64,000 nt of DNA from Anisus vortex. Its lineage: Eukaryota; Mollusca; Gastropoda; Planorbidae. The notes beneath the pieces were generated by a model, which saw only the letters and a program-made list of their open reading frames with translations, was not told the DNA's origin and did not search any database. Position numbers and translations under genes: made by a program. This document shows positions 51,361-58,767 of the stretch, one piece after another (the stretch's first letter is position 1; every line of letters starts with the position of its first letter). The stretch spans positions 33,213,227 through 33,277,226 of the forward strand of contig OX421502.1 of NCBI GenBank assembly GCA_949126835.1, given 5' to 3'.

Positions 51361-54300
51361 ATGTCCAATAAAGGCGTATGGTCTTTTGAATAGAAAAATA
51401 TAATGCCTGTGAATTCCATTTTTTAGTTTAGCAACACTAGCATTTTAAGAATATGAAAACTTGCTTCTTAATTCCGATATTATGGCCGTGTATGTCAGAA
51501 TCATTCATACATTTTCGAGTTTCAGAGCTTTTATTACCAATATATTTCAGAACATAGTATGGCGTTTTTTTTTTCATGAACACATATTCCAGATATTTTT
51601 CTCTGTGTGATGTGAGGGAAAGGGGGGTGGGGATGGGTAGGGATCTCCTGCTAATGAGCCTACGCCTACGTCATGCTCTCACATTTTCACCCTAAGCTAC
51701 ACAGGGGGAGTTTGTTTTTTTTAATGACCAAGACTATCTGTGTTTGTCATTCCACCAGAAAGTCCCGTCCTGGCAGTATGTCTGGCCACTTTCTATGTTA
51801 TACCATTGTTCAACTGTCTAAAAAATGAGGATTATCTCCCATGTCTATACATTAATATATCTCTAGTTTATGAGCCTGTCCAGAGCTCTCTGGCAGTCAA
51901 CTCTGTTTATAAAATGTGATCTGCTGATTGAATTATTGGATTTAATTAGGACTAAATGAAAACATATTATTTATCACTGTCTTGAAAAAAAAAAACACCA
52001 AGGGAATAAAGCTTTTTAAAATGTGGAATGTAATATCTTGCATATAGTAATGTACTGTTCTAATGTATTCAATGGAATTGATCTAATCAATAGTAGTTAG
52101 TAACCTAACGAACTGAACTAATTAGTAACTGAACTAATTAGTAACGTAAAGAACTAATGAAATAAATGGTTAGATAATTAGCTATTTGAAAATGTACTAA
52201 ATGGGTTCCAGTGGAAGCTTTTTTTTTTTATTGTCAGAATAAGGTAATGTAATTGTAATGAAGGATTTCAAAATAAGTTTTAAGAAAACCCATGCTGATG
52301 TTTTAATTGGTGACATCTTCTTCTTAGAAGTCTGGCCTATAAATAAAAAAAAATAAGGAGCCAAAGTCTCAGATCTTGTATATTTGCTTCAGTTTTGTCC
52401 CATTCATGCCTTGACACTTTATCCACCTTATAACAATGAGCACTAACCAAAAAGAACTCTATATATATGTATATGAACCAGAAGAGTTGGTTGTGATGCA
52501 AATCTCTGCCCAGAAAGTAGCCAATGGAAATTCATCTCATCAGTCTGTGGTTATGATCTCCTATAAACAAACTGACACACAGGACCATAGAATTGGTGTA
52601 CATAGTAAAGTTCCCTTTTTTATTTCCTTATATTTTTTGTTTGTTTGTGTGGGTTGTTGTTTTTTTATATTCTCTATTGCTGTATTGTATACTCTAGCAG
52701 CCCCCTTCTTCCCTCCCTTGGCTACTTGGTAATCATGGCTTGGATGTTGTAGTAGTTGCAGGCTTTTTGTGCTGCTTCTGTTTAGTGATCAGTCCAGTCC
52801 AACATTATTTTACTGGGGTGTATAAAGCTTCAATCAGTAGAAGAATAAAATGGTCCACTGAAACATGAAAATTTGCTATTTAGTGAAAGCTTTTGTTTAG
52901 TTAAAAGAAAAAGTTGGAGTAATTTATGCAAGCAGCTCGTCTGCTGCAATGAACAACATAATAGCTAAGGGTAAAAAGTTACCCAATCAATAACATGAAA
53001 TCATTAAAGTTTTACTGCTTTTAAAAGTTATCCTGTAGAAAACATTTTCCAGATCCTTGACAGACTTGACATAAGTAATATTTAACCAAGAAGTTTTAGT
53101 TAGGCCGCTCCGCTTGAAACCAAATCATTCTATTCTATACACATTTAGTGTGTGTGGGTTTTGTTTTATACAAAATATATATTTGCAATATTTAGTTTTG
53201 CTGCATATTTTAATGCATAATTTCATTACATTATAAGCTGATTTATGCTTTTATTTTATACAAATTATATTTTTATTGCGAGAAGCATATTTAAAAGTTT
53301 GCATCAGTTTGTTTTGACATGTGTACGTTTTTTTTTTTTTTTGTGTTTTTTAAAATCAGTTTCAGGACTAACAAAATGGTTGTATCCAAACATAGCTCCC
53401 TTTCCTTTGCCTCACACTTGGCATCACTTGTAGCATGTGCTAAATAAATATGTATAAACACACATGTTAAAGGCGATAATAATAAATTGATGATAGGGAA
53501 AGCTGTCAATTGCATATTGTCAGCAGTAGAGAGCTTTAGAAAAACCATCTGCTACTCATGATAGTAATACATTTTATTTCATGTTTGTAGGAGTACATTA
53601 AAATGTTTAGACTCCAAGTTGGCAAGAAATAAACAAAAACTTTACCTTCAAGTAAATAAGAGCTAAAAAAAAAAACAACTTCCAGCAGCAATTTAAATTC
53701 AATGCCATCCAGTAGAAGATGTCAGTATGGATTTTCAAATGTTTTAAACATGGTTAGAATGGTGATTGGAACCTTCCCTTCCCCCCCCCCCCCCCCCCCC
53801 CCACACACACACAGCTAAATTAAACAACATCCAAAAATATATTTTGACAAACGAATGTGTTCTAATAAAAGAAAAATTGATTGAGAAATGTAAAATATGT
53901 CACAGTGAAATATCTGTGTTTTAAATAGGAATAAGAAATTGGAGACTTTTAGGGAAGATATCATCAAGTCAAAGCAATGTTTCTATGTGAAATCAATTGA
54001 TTTTACAGTCGTGAATGGATATCATCAAGTCAAAGCAATGTTTCTATGTGAAATCAATTGATTTTACAGTCGTGTATGGATATCATCAAGTCAAAGCAAT
54101 GTTTCTATGTGAAATCAATTGTTTTTACAGTCGTGTATGGATATCATCAAGTCAAAGCAATGTTTCTATGTGAAATCAATTGTTTTTACAGTCGTGTATG
54201 GATATCATCAAGTCAAAGCAATGTTTCTATGTGAAATCAATTGTTTTTACAGTCGTGTATGGATATCATCAAGTCAAAGCAATGTTTCTATGTGAAATCA

Positions 54301-57300
54301 ATTGTTTTTACTGTCATGTATGGATATCATCAAGTCAAAGCAATGTTTCTATGTGAAATCAATTGATTTTACTGTCATGTATGGATATCATCAAGTCAAA
54401 GCAATGTTTCTATGTGAAATCAATTGATTTTACTGTCATGTATGGATATCATCAAGTCAAAGCAATGTTTCTATGTGAAATCAATTGTTTTTACAGTCAT
54501 GTAGAATGTTGACAATTTGAGAGATTCAGCTTATTATGTGGTAGAGGTTTTATAGATTTGATTGTTTTCTTTAGTCGGAACCAATCATTTATTACTTATA
54601 CAATCAAAAGACAACCAAAAAAAAAACACATAATAGTGTGAGACTTGTTCAACTTGGTTGAGGTACTTAGAACAATTTTTCATTCAGAATATTTTAGATT
54701 TGTCTTTAAATTTCCTACATGTATTCTGACATGTGGTTTACATAAACTAAATCATATTTTACATAACTTGTTCAGTCTTAGATCAAAACAGAATAGACAA
54801 TCTCCTTTCAATGTGTCTTCTATTTATTTTAAATGCATGTCTTATATAAAGTTTGACCTTTTGTAATCAAACAGTTGTAAAAACCTGTATTGTTTATTTA
54901 ATTACTATGGTTATATTTATCCAATTAGGACTTCATAATTTAGAGCGAATGTATTTCCAAAATCTAAGCAGACATTTTGTTATATGAAAACAGTTTCTCA
55001 AACACAGAAACACTTTTACTGTGGTCCATTTATTGCAAAGGTTAGCTTTTTTATACCAATGATGTACCGGTATTTCTTTTTTTGGCCTTGAGTGTTGGTA
55101 AACCTTTTTTATGTACTGGTATTATTGGTATATTTACTAAAAGGTTTGATAAAGGGTTGAAACTAAAGTTCAACATTGTTTTAGAATATTTTTCAGTAAA
55201 TAGTTTTCATAAGCATCATGTTAGTTTATAATAATTAATTAGCTGTTTGTTGTTTGCATTTGTGAATAAATTGTCTATTTGTTTACCAGTTATCTTCTCT
55301 TTGTCTTGTGTACATTTACACAGCAGTGTAAAGGCTATTGGGCTGGTTATTGTTTGATGTTGTAGTCATTGTCCTATGTAAAAGGCTGGGGTTTCAGGTG
55401 CCATACTTGTTTTACGGGTGGATGTTGTTTTTTTTTTTAAAGATAATTTGAGAAGCACAATTATTTTGTGTATTTAAATTACAATAAATATAGTGTCAAA
55501 AATTATTTTTTTCATTTTACTTAAAAAATAGCATACTGTGTAATAAAACCTGTATTAATCTTATATAAATCTATATGTGTGAAGTATCTGTAGTTAATAT
55601 GTAATGTTATGTATCATTCTTCCCTGAGCCACTTAGCGACTTAGAGAAATATATCTTTTGTTTGATTTCACATTTTTAAAAACATAACAAAAATTAAACA
55701 TAACTCTCTTATTTGACTCTTTTTGAAATAATTAATTATCATTACCAGTCGTTTTAAACTGCCAAAAATTTTAAATTTCACAATATAAAGTTTGAAAAAA
55801 ATATAATTGTTTTTTTTTTGTTAGCTCTACTACTTATTTTAAGCAGCTAAAAAATTGTTAAGATTGAAATGAATTTTGATCACTAACTTTTCCCTAGTTA
55901 ATTAGAAATTATTGAAAACATGTACTGTTAGAATTTGATTCTTCCATTTTCTGTCTGCTTTTTCTCATTTCTTTTTGTTTTTTTTGCTGCCTAACAGATA
56001 CAGCAACAGTGGACACGAGTCTCTTGAATAAAAATAGAAAAGTGTCTGTAACAGCAGAGCAAGATAAACTACTTGTAGAGGTATTGTATTAGGCATTGTT
56101 TTTATCATTTGGCATTTACATTATTAGGCATTGGTGTTAACAAACATCATCATCAGAAGTGGAGACATTACTGTTAGAATAAAAATATTTAGAAATACTC
56201 TTTTCACAATGAATGTTAAATGGGTTACTTTTTCTATTAATGAAAGATAAACCTTTGTAATAATGAATTTTTAATATTTCATTACACATTAGACTTGCTC
56301 ATTTTACTTCAATCACTACCTGTTGGGAAAAGTGCTAGCAATAAATTATTTACATTTTATAGTGAAAACAAACATTTTAAATGTTGGTGAAGTATTTCTA
56401 ACTTTGTTGACCTCTTAGTGGTTTCACTAATATAGTTTTATTTATCTACTTTAAACATTTAATATTGATTAGTTTTGAATTGTAACTGTAAGGAATTGTC
56501 ATTTATTTTATTATATTAAGTGTGCCTGTTTGACATATCCATATGAATGTTGCTTAACCCGACATTGGCTTTCACTTCAATTTTCTCATTCAGTTGATGG
56601 AGAAAGAGAACAAAAACAATGAAGCCTTTTTCAAGCCAAGTTTGAACAAACTAACTTTGACCTTTGAACCTGAATTGGAAAACATCTATCGCCATGAGTT
56701 CAAGGACAGGTAAACATGTATTCTTCAAATGTATAATTTTTTGTCTTCATAGGCATAGTTTATGTTCTATCAATCAGTGTTGAAAGTTTTGAATGCTATA
56801 TTGGCATTCAGTCTTTAAAAAACATTCATTATGGCCTCTTTTTTTTAAAGTGTAAATTGTTCTTGAAGATATAATTATATTCTTCCTTCTCCACAGTCAT
56901 TTGTTTCAAGAGAACATGCTGTCCTCCCCACGCTATCAGACCACAGTTGAGGCCGCCATAGCATTCATCTACCTGGTGGTGCTGGCCGTGGCGTGCCACA
57001 TCATGTTCAGCTTCACACTCTCCATCGGCCTTATTCTCATGACTGTGGTGGGACTAGTGGTGCAGGCTCTGGTCTTCATTGATGCTCTCACAAATATTAC
57101 TTGCCTTAAGGTGATTTTTGTGTGTGTTCTTTGTGAAATATAGAAAACAGCTCTAGTACTTGGGCCCATGTCAGAAAAAAAAAATTGTCGCTAAATATTT
57201 CAAATTGAAAAATAAAAACATGTTGATATTTAGGGAAATGTGTGTTACAATGTCTAGTTTTATCAAAATTTATGCTATAGAACCAATAAAAATGTTCAAT

Positions 57301-58767
57301 AACTTTTCCATACATTTTAAATGTAATTTCCATACATTTTAAAAACTAAATTATTAAAATTATGACATTTTCAAACTTAAAACCTGTAATGGGTAAAAAC
57401 ATGTTTCTTTTTTCAGACGCTTTAAAAAAAAATCAATGAATATGATAATGAATGAATTATTTTAATATACAAAAAGTTTGATTAAATTTTATTCATTTCA
57501 GGCTAAAAGTGAAAAATGCCCAACCTACTTAAAAATAACCCTGAGCTGGTATTTCCGCAATGCTTTGGGTGTCATCCTAGCCACTATCCCAGCAGCTCTA
57601 GTCTACCTCTCATTGTCGTGTGATCTGATTACCACCAACAACTGGCACGACCGCTTCTTCTGCTTCGCTGTTGTTGTGGCGCTGCTGCAGTACTGCAACT
57701 ACGGCATGCTGCGCTCCTACGCCAAGTCCTTGATGGCTATCATCGTGGGCTCTGTCCTCATTGTTCTGCTCTTCATCAACTTCTGCCACTCCTCCTCGGC
57801 CAGCACCGCTGCGCCGTCCCTTGTCTCTTCCAGCTTGCACGGCAACGCCACCTACACCATGATCACCGCCAGCATTTTCAACACAACCACGCAAAAGAAC
57901 TTGCTCCCGTCAGACGTCCACCTGTTCTCTGGACAGAACTTGCTGCGTTTTGAGATCATCTTGAGCATTCTCCTTTTACTGCTGCTCATCACCATTCTGA
58001 ATTACGAGTTTGAAAATTCCTACAGGCTGAGCTTCCATGCGAGTGTGAAGGCTCAGAGGGACAAGGAGAACATGCAGCTGAACAAGGACCAGGCAGAGTG
58101 GCTGCTTCACAACATCATCCCGGCACATCTGGCGGAGGTCTTTAAGAGCAACCGGAGCTACTCCCGCAATCACCAGGACGTGGGCGTCATCTTCGCCACC
58201 ATAACCAACTTCAACGAGTTCTACGACGAGATGTACGCCGGGGGCAGGGAGTACCTCCGCGTGCTCAACGAGCTGGTCAGCGACTACGAGGTCATGCTGA
58301 ACGAGCCGCGGTTCAAAGACGTCGAGAAGATAAAAACCATCAGCTCCTCTTTCATGGCAGCGGCCGGCCTCAACGAGGAGAGCCGGGCCAAGAACAAAAA
58401 CCCGTACGCCCACCTGTACGCTCTGATGGAGTTTGCCACCGAGCTGCAGGTTGTGGTGAACAACTTCAACGAGAGCATCTTCAACTTCAACTTTGTCCTG
58501 AACATTGGCTACAACTATGGCCCCGTGACGGCCGGGGTCATTGGCACGACCAAGCTCCTGTACGACATCTGGGGGGACACTGTGAACATAGCCAGCAGGA
58601 TGTACTCCACCGGGGAAGACAATAGAATTCAGGTCCCCCAGGGAACAGCCGAGTGTTTGAGTCCAATGTTTGACTTCAGCTACAGGGGGGAGATATTTGT
58701 GAAAGGTAAAGGCATGATGAAAACTTACCTTTTAGAAGGCAAGAAGCCAGGCGCTCATTGGGATTAA
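40638..58767 (+). CDS. ADCY9: Adenylate cyclase type 9-like, C-terminal half, eight exons (5' part not found)
   Basis: This is a membrane adenylate cyclase (ATP to cAMP plus pyrophosphate) that would act at the plasma membrane downstream of Gs. Coding exons are 40638-40721, 41655-41770, 43549-43581, 44071-44203, 55998-56080, 56594-56709, 56897-57110 and 57502-58767. All junctions are GT-AG and all phases agree, giving 680 residues and a TAA stop. Numbered from the first complete codon, residues 1-40 end the C1a domain, 41-150 are a low-complexity C1b linker, 150-188 match the AC9-type linker before TM7, six membrane segments lie at about 207-227, 229-249, 280-299, 309-328, 334-354 and 407-426, and C2a is about 484-669. 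The C2 motifs EKIKT, LYDIWGDTVNIASRM and VKGKG are intact. They carry the adenine-binding Lys and Asp, the transition-state Asn and Arg, and the phosphate Lys. Similarity is highest to type 9 among cyclase classes, as judged from memory of the family. The exons for TM1-6 and C1a were not recognised. Confidence 0.92.
41332..41512. mobile_element. 181-bp hAT-type MITE in ADCY9-like intron
   Basis: Ends CAGTGCCCTCACA and (inverted) CAGTGCCTTTACA match at 11 of 13. The 8-bp flanks CCGCCAAC and CCGTCAAC differ at one base, as expected for an aged 8-bp duplication. The interior is G-rich with two G runs and no ORF of note. It lies between the first two recognised exons. Confidence 0.7.
41655..41770 (+). 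CDS. ADCY9: ADCY9-like exon: C1a end into C1b
   Basis: The exon completes an Asn codon with the previous exon and then reads IKTFFITGRKPGKEG, the family's C1a-closing strand. A polar linker ending in VSQ follows before the donor GTGAGT. It is 116 nt long and ends on a codon boundary. A 181-bp MITE sits only 142 bp upstream in the intron. Confidence 0.88.
42361..42865. mobile_element. 505-bp element with perfect 21-bp terminal inverted repeats
   Basis: The left end GTTACGGCCAAAGCCCG and the right end CGGGCTTTGGCCGTAAC form a perfect 21-bp inverted repeat that extends imperfectly inward. Flanks TTGTATAT and TTATATAT suggest an 8-bp duplication, but the site is AT-rich. The interior has a GC-rich left part with a GGCCAGTTCGC inverted repeat and an AT-rich right part with three degenerate copies of about 65 bp at 42575-42750. 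The superfamily is not determined. Confidence 0.75.
43328..43459. repeat. 22-bp repeat, six copies, in ADCY9-like intron
   Basis: GGCATCATGAGTCATGAACC plus CT, six perfect copies ending about 90 bp before the 33-nt microexon. Confidence 0.95.
43549..43581 (+). CDS. ADCY9: ADCY9-like 33-nt microexon in the C1b linker
   Basis: Eleven codons (QSTVADLSNAE) lie between an acceptor TATTTCAG and a donor GTAAGT. Both boundaries fall between codons, so including or skipping the exon keeps the frame. It lies in the variable C1b linker, where cyclases tolerate length change. Support comes from splice-site quality and phase agreement with both neighbours, not from conserved residues. Confidence 0.68.
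43879..43960 (+). mobile_element. TTAA-flanked MITE, copy 2, in ADCY9-like intron
   Basis: TTAA-CCCTTACAGTCC and GGGAAGGG-TTAA ends around the same core as copy 1. It sits 110 bp before the exon at 44071. Confidence 0.75.
44071..44203 (+). CDS. ADCY9: ADCY9-like exon: C1b linker
   Basis: The acceptor is GTTTTGACAG and the donor GTACCT. The exon gives 44 codons plus one base, starting VSGAVSADLFSG. It contains two copies of an A-D-L-F-S motif 11 residues apart and no hydrophobic segment. The sequence is Ala/Ser-rich and not recognisably conserved outside the family, as expected for C1b. Its GC content is well above that of the flanking introns. A TTAA-flanked MITE ends 110 bp upstream. Confidence 0.82.
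45613..45620. promoter_or_regulatory. Full CRE palindrome TGACGTCA
   Basis: The eight-base cAMP response element is followed directly by a second half site (CGTCA). A TGACGTAA variant lies at about 45414 and TGACGTGG at about 45579. It lies in the long intron of a cAMP-producing enzyme. Function is not shown by sequence. Confidence 0.3.
45915..46155. repeat. Degenerate repeat of about 22 bp
   Basis: Variants of GTGTTTGCCGTGTCGCAT. It is CpG-rich compared with the surrounding intron. Confidence 0.55.
46299..46581 (+). mobile_element. tRNA-headed SINE, family 1, copy 8
   Basis: Head GACACGGTTGCCAAGCGACG, B box TGGTTCGAATC, full body and tail GGGTGCTTTACTTTCACTTA. It has several private substitutions. 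Confidence 0.85.
46950..47140. repeat. CT/CA-rich low-complexity tract
   Basis: Mixed CTCTCT and CACACA words over nearly 200 bp. Confidence 0.8.
47706..47908. repeat. 66-bp repeat, three copies
   Basis: TTTGAGCCCAGTTTGTGATT recurs at exactly 66-bp spacing. The copies are identical. Confidence 0.93.
48374..48643 (-). mobile_element. tRNA-headed SINE, family 1, copy 9
   Basis: Full-length minus-strand copy with B box GGGTTCGAACCC (+ strand) and head ending CCACGGTGTCCCT. The flanks TCACACATAC and TCACGCATATAC look like a diverged duplication. Confidence 0.85.
49247..49254. promoter_or_regulatory. Full CRE palindrome TGACGTCA
   Basis: Exact palindromic CRE in the 11.8-kb intron, just upstream of a short LINE-tail fragment. 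A chance match is possible. Confidence 0.2.
49284..49336 (-). mobile_element. LINE 3'-tail fragment
   Basis: The minus strand carries TTATAGAAAGAGCGTCTGTA followed by an AAGATAAGATAA run, matching the extreme 3' tails of the LINE relics at 1393 and 24131. Only about 50 bp remain. Confidence 0.4.
49491..49918. repeat. 81-89-bp repeat, five copies
   Basis: The unit starts AAAGAAGTGAATTGTCTGGC. Two copies carry an extra AAGGCATA, giving 89-bp spacing instead of 81. Confidence 0.9.
50283..50628. repeat. 84-bp repeat, about four copies
   Basis: TTGATCAATAGCCCCGTGTA recurs at 84-bp spacing. The leftmost copy is degenerate. Confidence 0.88.
50629..53777. other. Intron DNA, no repeat family recognised
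   Basis: Composition shifts here from homopolymer-rich to plain AT-rich sequence. A 98-codon ATG ORF lies at 52436-52732. Confidence 0.4.
51324..51356. repeat. (TA)n microsatellite
   Basis: About 16 TA units. Confidence 0.9.
53778..53811. repeat. Compound C-run/CA repeat
   Basis: About 24 C, the longest run in the window, followed by ACACACACAC. Confidence 0.9.
53957..54503. repeat. 61-bp minisatellite, nine copies
   Basis: The unit starts GATATCATCAAGTCAAAGCA. Variants (CAATTGATT/CAATTGTTT, CAGTCGT/CTGTCAT) are clustered: similar copies are neighbours. Confidence 0.93.
55998..56080 (+). CDS. ADCY9: ADCY9-like exon: C1b linker
   Basis: This exon follows an 11.8-kb intron. The acceptor is CTGCCTAACAG after a T-rich tract and the donor is GTATTG. 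Two bases complete a split Asp codon. Then 27 codons beginning TATVDTSLLNKN and ending KLLVE run to a codon boundary. The exon is hydrophilic and its codons are AT-rich, unlike the last exon. The 1-base/2-base phase match with the previous exon across 11.8 kb supports direct joining. Confidence 0.82.
56594..56709 (+). CDS. ADCY9: ADCY9-like exon: pre-TM7 conserved linker
   Basis: The acceptor is TCTCATTCAG and the donor GTAAAC. The reading LMEKENKNNEAFFKPSLNKL followed by T-L-T-F and E-L-E-N-I-Y-R aligns with the type 9 stretch of the form L-M-K-D-Y-F-F-K-P-P-I-N, then L-E-R-S-Y-R, just before membrane segment 7. This is one of the better markers separating type 9 from other cyclase classes. 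The exon ends with two bases of a Ser codon. Confidence 0.9.
56897..57110 (+). CDS. ADCY9: ADCY9-like exon: membrane segments 7 and 8
   Basis: The acceptor is TTCTCCACAG. One base completes a split Ser codon, then 71 codons run to a donor GTGATT. Two strongly hydrophobic helices are visible, A-A-I-A-F-I-Y-L-V-V-L through F-S-F and L-S-I-G-L-I-L through V-F-I, separated by a very short turn, as in the second six-helix cassette of the family. GC content and CpG density rise sharply inside the exon relative to the intron on each side. Confidence 0.92.
57502..58767 (+). CDS. ADCY9: ADCY9-like last coding exon: TM9-12 and the whole C2a catalytic domain
   Basis: The acceptor is TTCATTTCAG. 421 codons run to TAA at 58765-58767. 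Segments 9-12 are followed by the signalling helix (S-Y-R-L-S-F-H, then Q-A-E-W-L-L-H-N-I-I-P) and C2a. Two N-X-T sites (Asn codons at 57844 and 57880) lie in the TM11-TM12 loop, the position glycosylated in mammalian cyclases. Catalytic residues by codon start are Lys at 58333, Asp at 58564, Asn at 58585, Arg at 58597 and Lys at 58702. Leu (58255) and Ser (58345) occupy the forskolin-contact positions where mammalian AC9 has Tyr and Ala. The chain ends about 12 residues after the K-T-Y-L-L strand, with no C2b tail. One 1.27-kb exon carrying all of C2, with GC-rich codons, is notable because vertebrate ADCY9 is thought to split this region. Confidence 0.95.
   Translation, partial: AKSEKCPTYLKITLSWYFRNALGVILATIPAALVYLSLSCDLITTNNWHDRFFCFAVVVALLQYCNYGMLRSYAKSLMAIIVGSVLIVLLFINFCHSSSASTAAPSLVSSSLHGNATYTMITASIFNTTTQKNLLPSDVHLFSGQNLLRFEIILSILLLLLLITILNYEFENSYRLSFHASVKAQRDKENMQLNKDQAEWLLHNIIPAHLAEVFKSNRSYSRNHQDVGVIFATITNFNEFYDEMYAGGREYLRVLNELVSDYEVMLNEPRFKDVEKIKTISSSFMAAAGLNEESRAKNKNPYAHLYALMEFATELQVVVNNFNESIFNFNFVLNIGYNYGPVTAGVIGTTKLLYDIWGDTVNIASRMYSTGEDNRIQVPQGTAECLSPMFDFSYRGEIFVKGKGMMKTYLLEGKKPGAHWD

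Larger units (their letters stand above)
44204..55997 (+). other. 11.8-kb intron of the ADCY9-like gene
   Basis: The intron has donor GTACCT and acceptor CTAACAG. It holds two SINEs, five minisatellites, a short LINE-tail fragment and two full CRE palindromes, all listed separately. No conserved alternative exon was recognised. One 98-codon ORF at 52436-52732 is discussed under findings. Confidence 0.75.

Noticed and set aside
57610..58505. Minus-strand frames of 73-145 codons
   Set aside because: Antisense shadows of the GC-rich cyclase exon. They have no splice partners.
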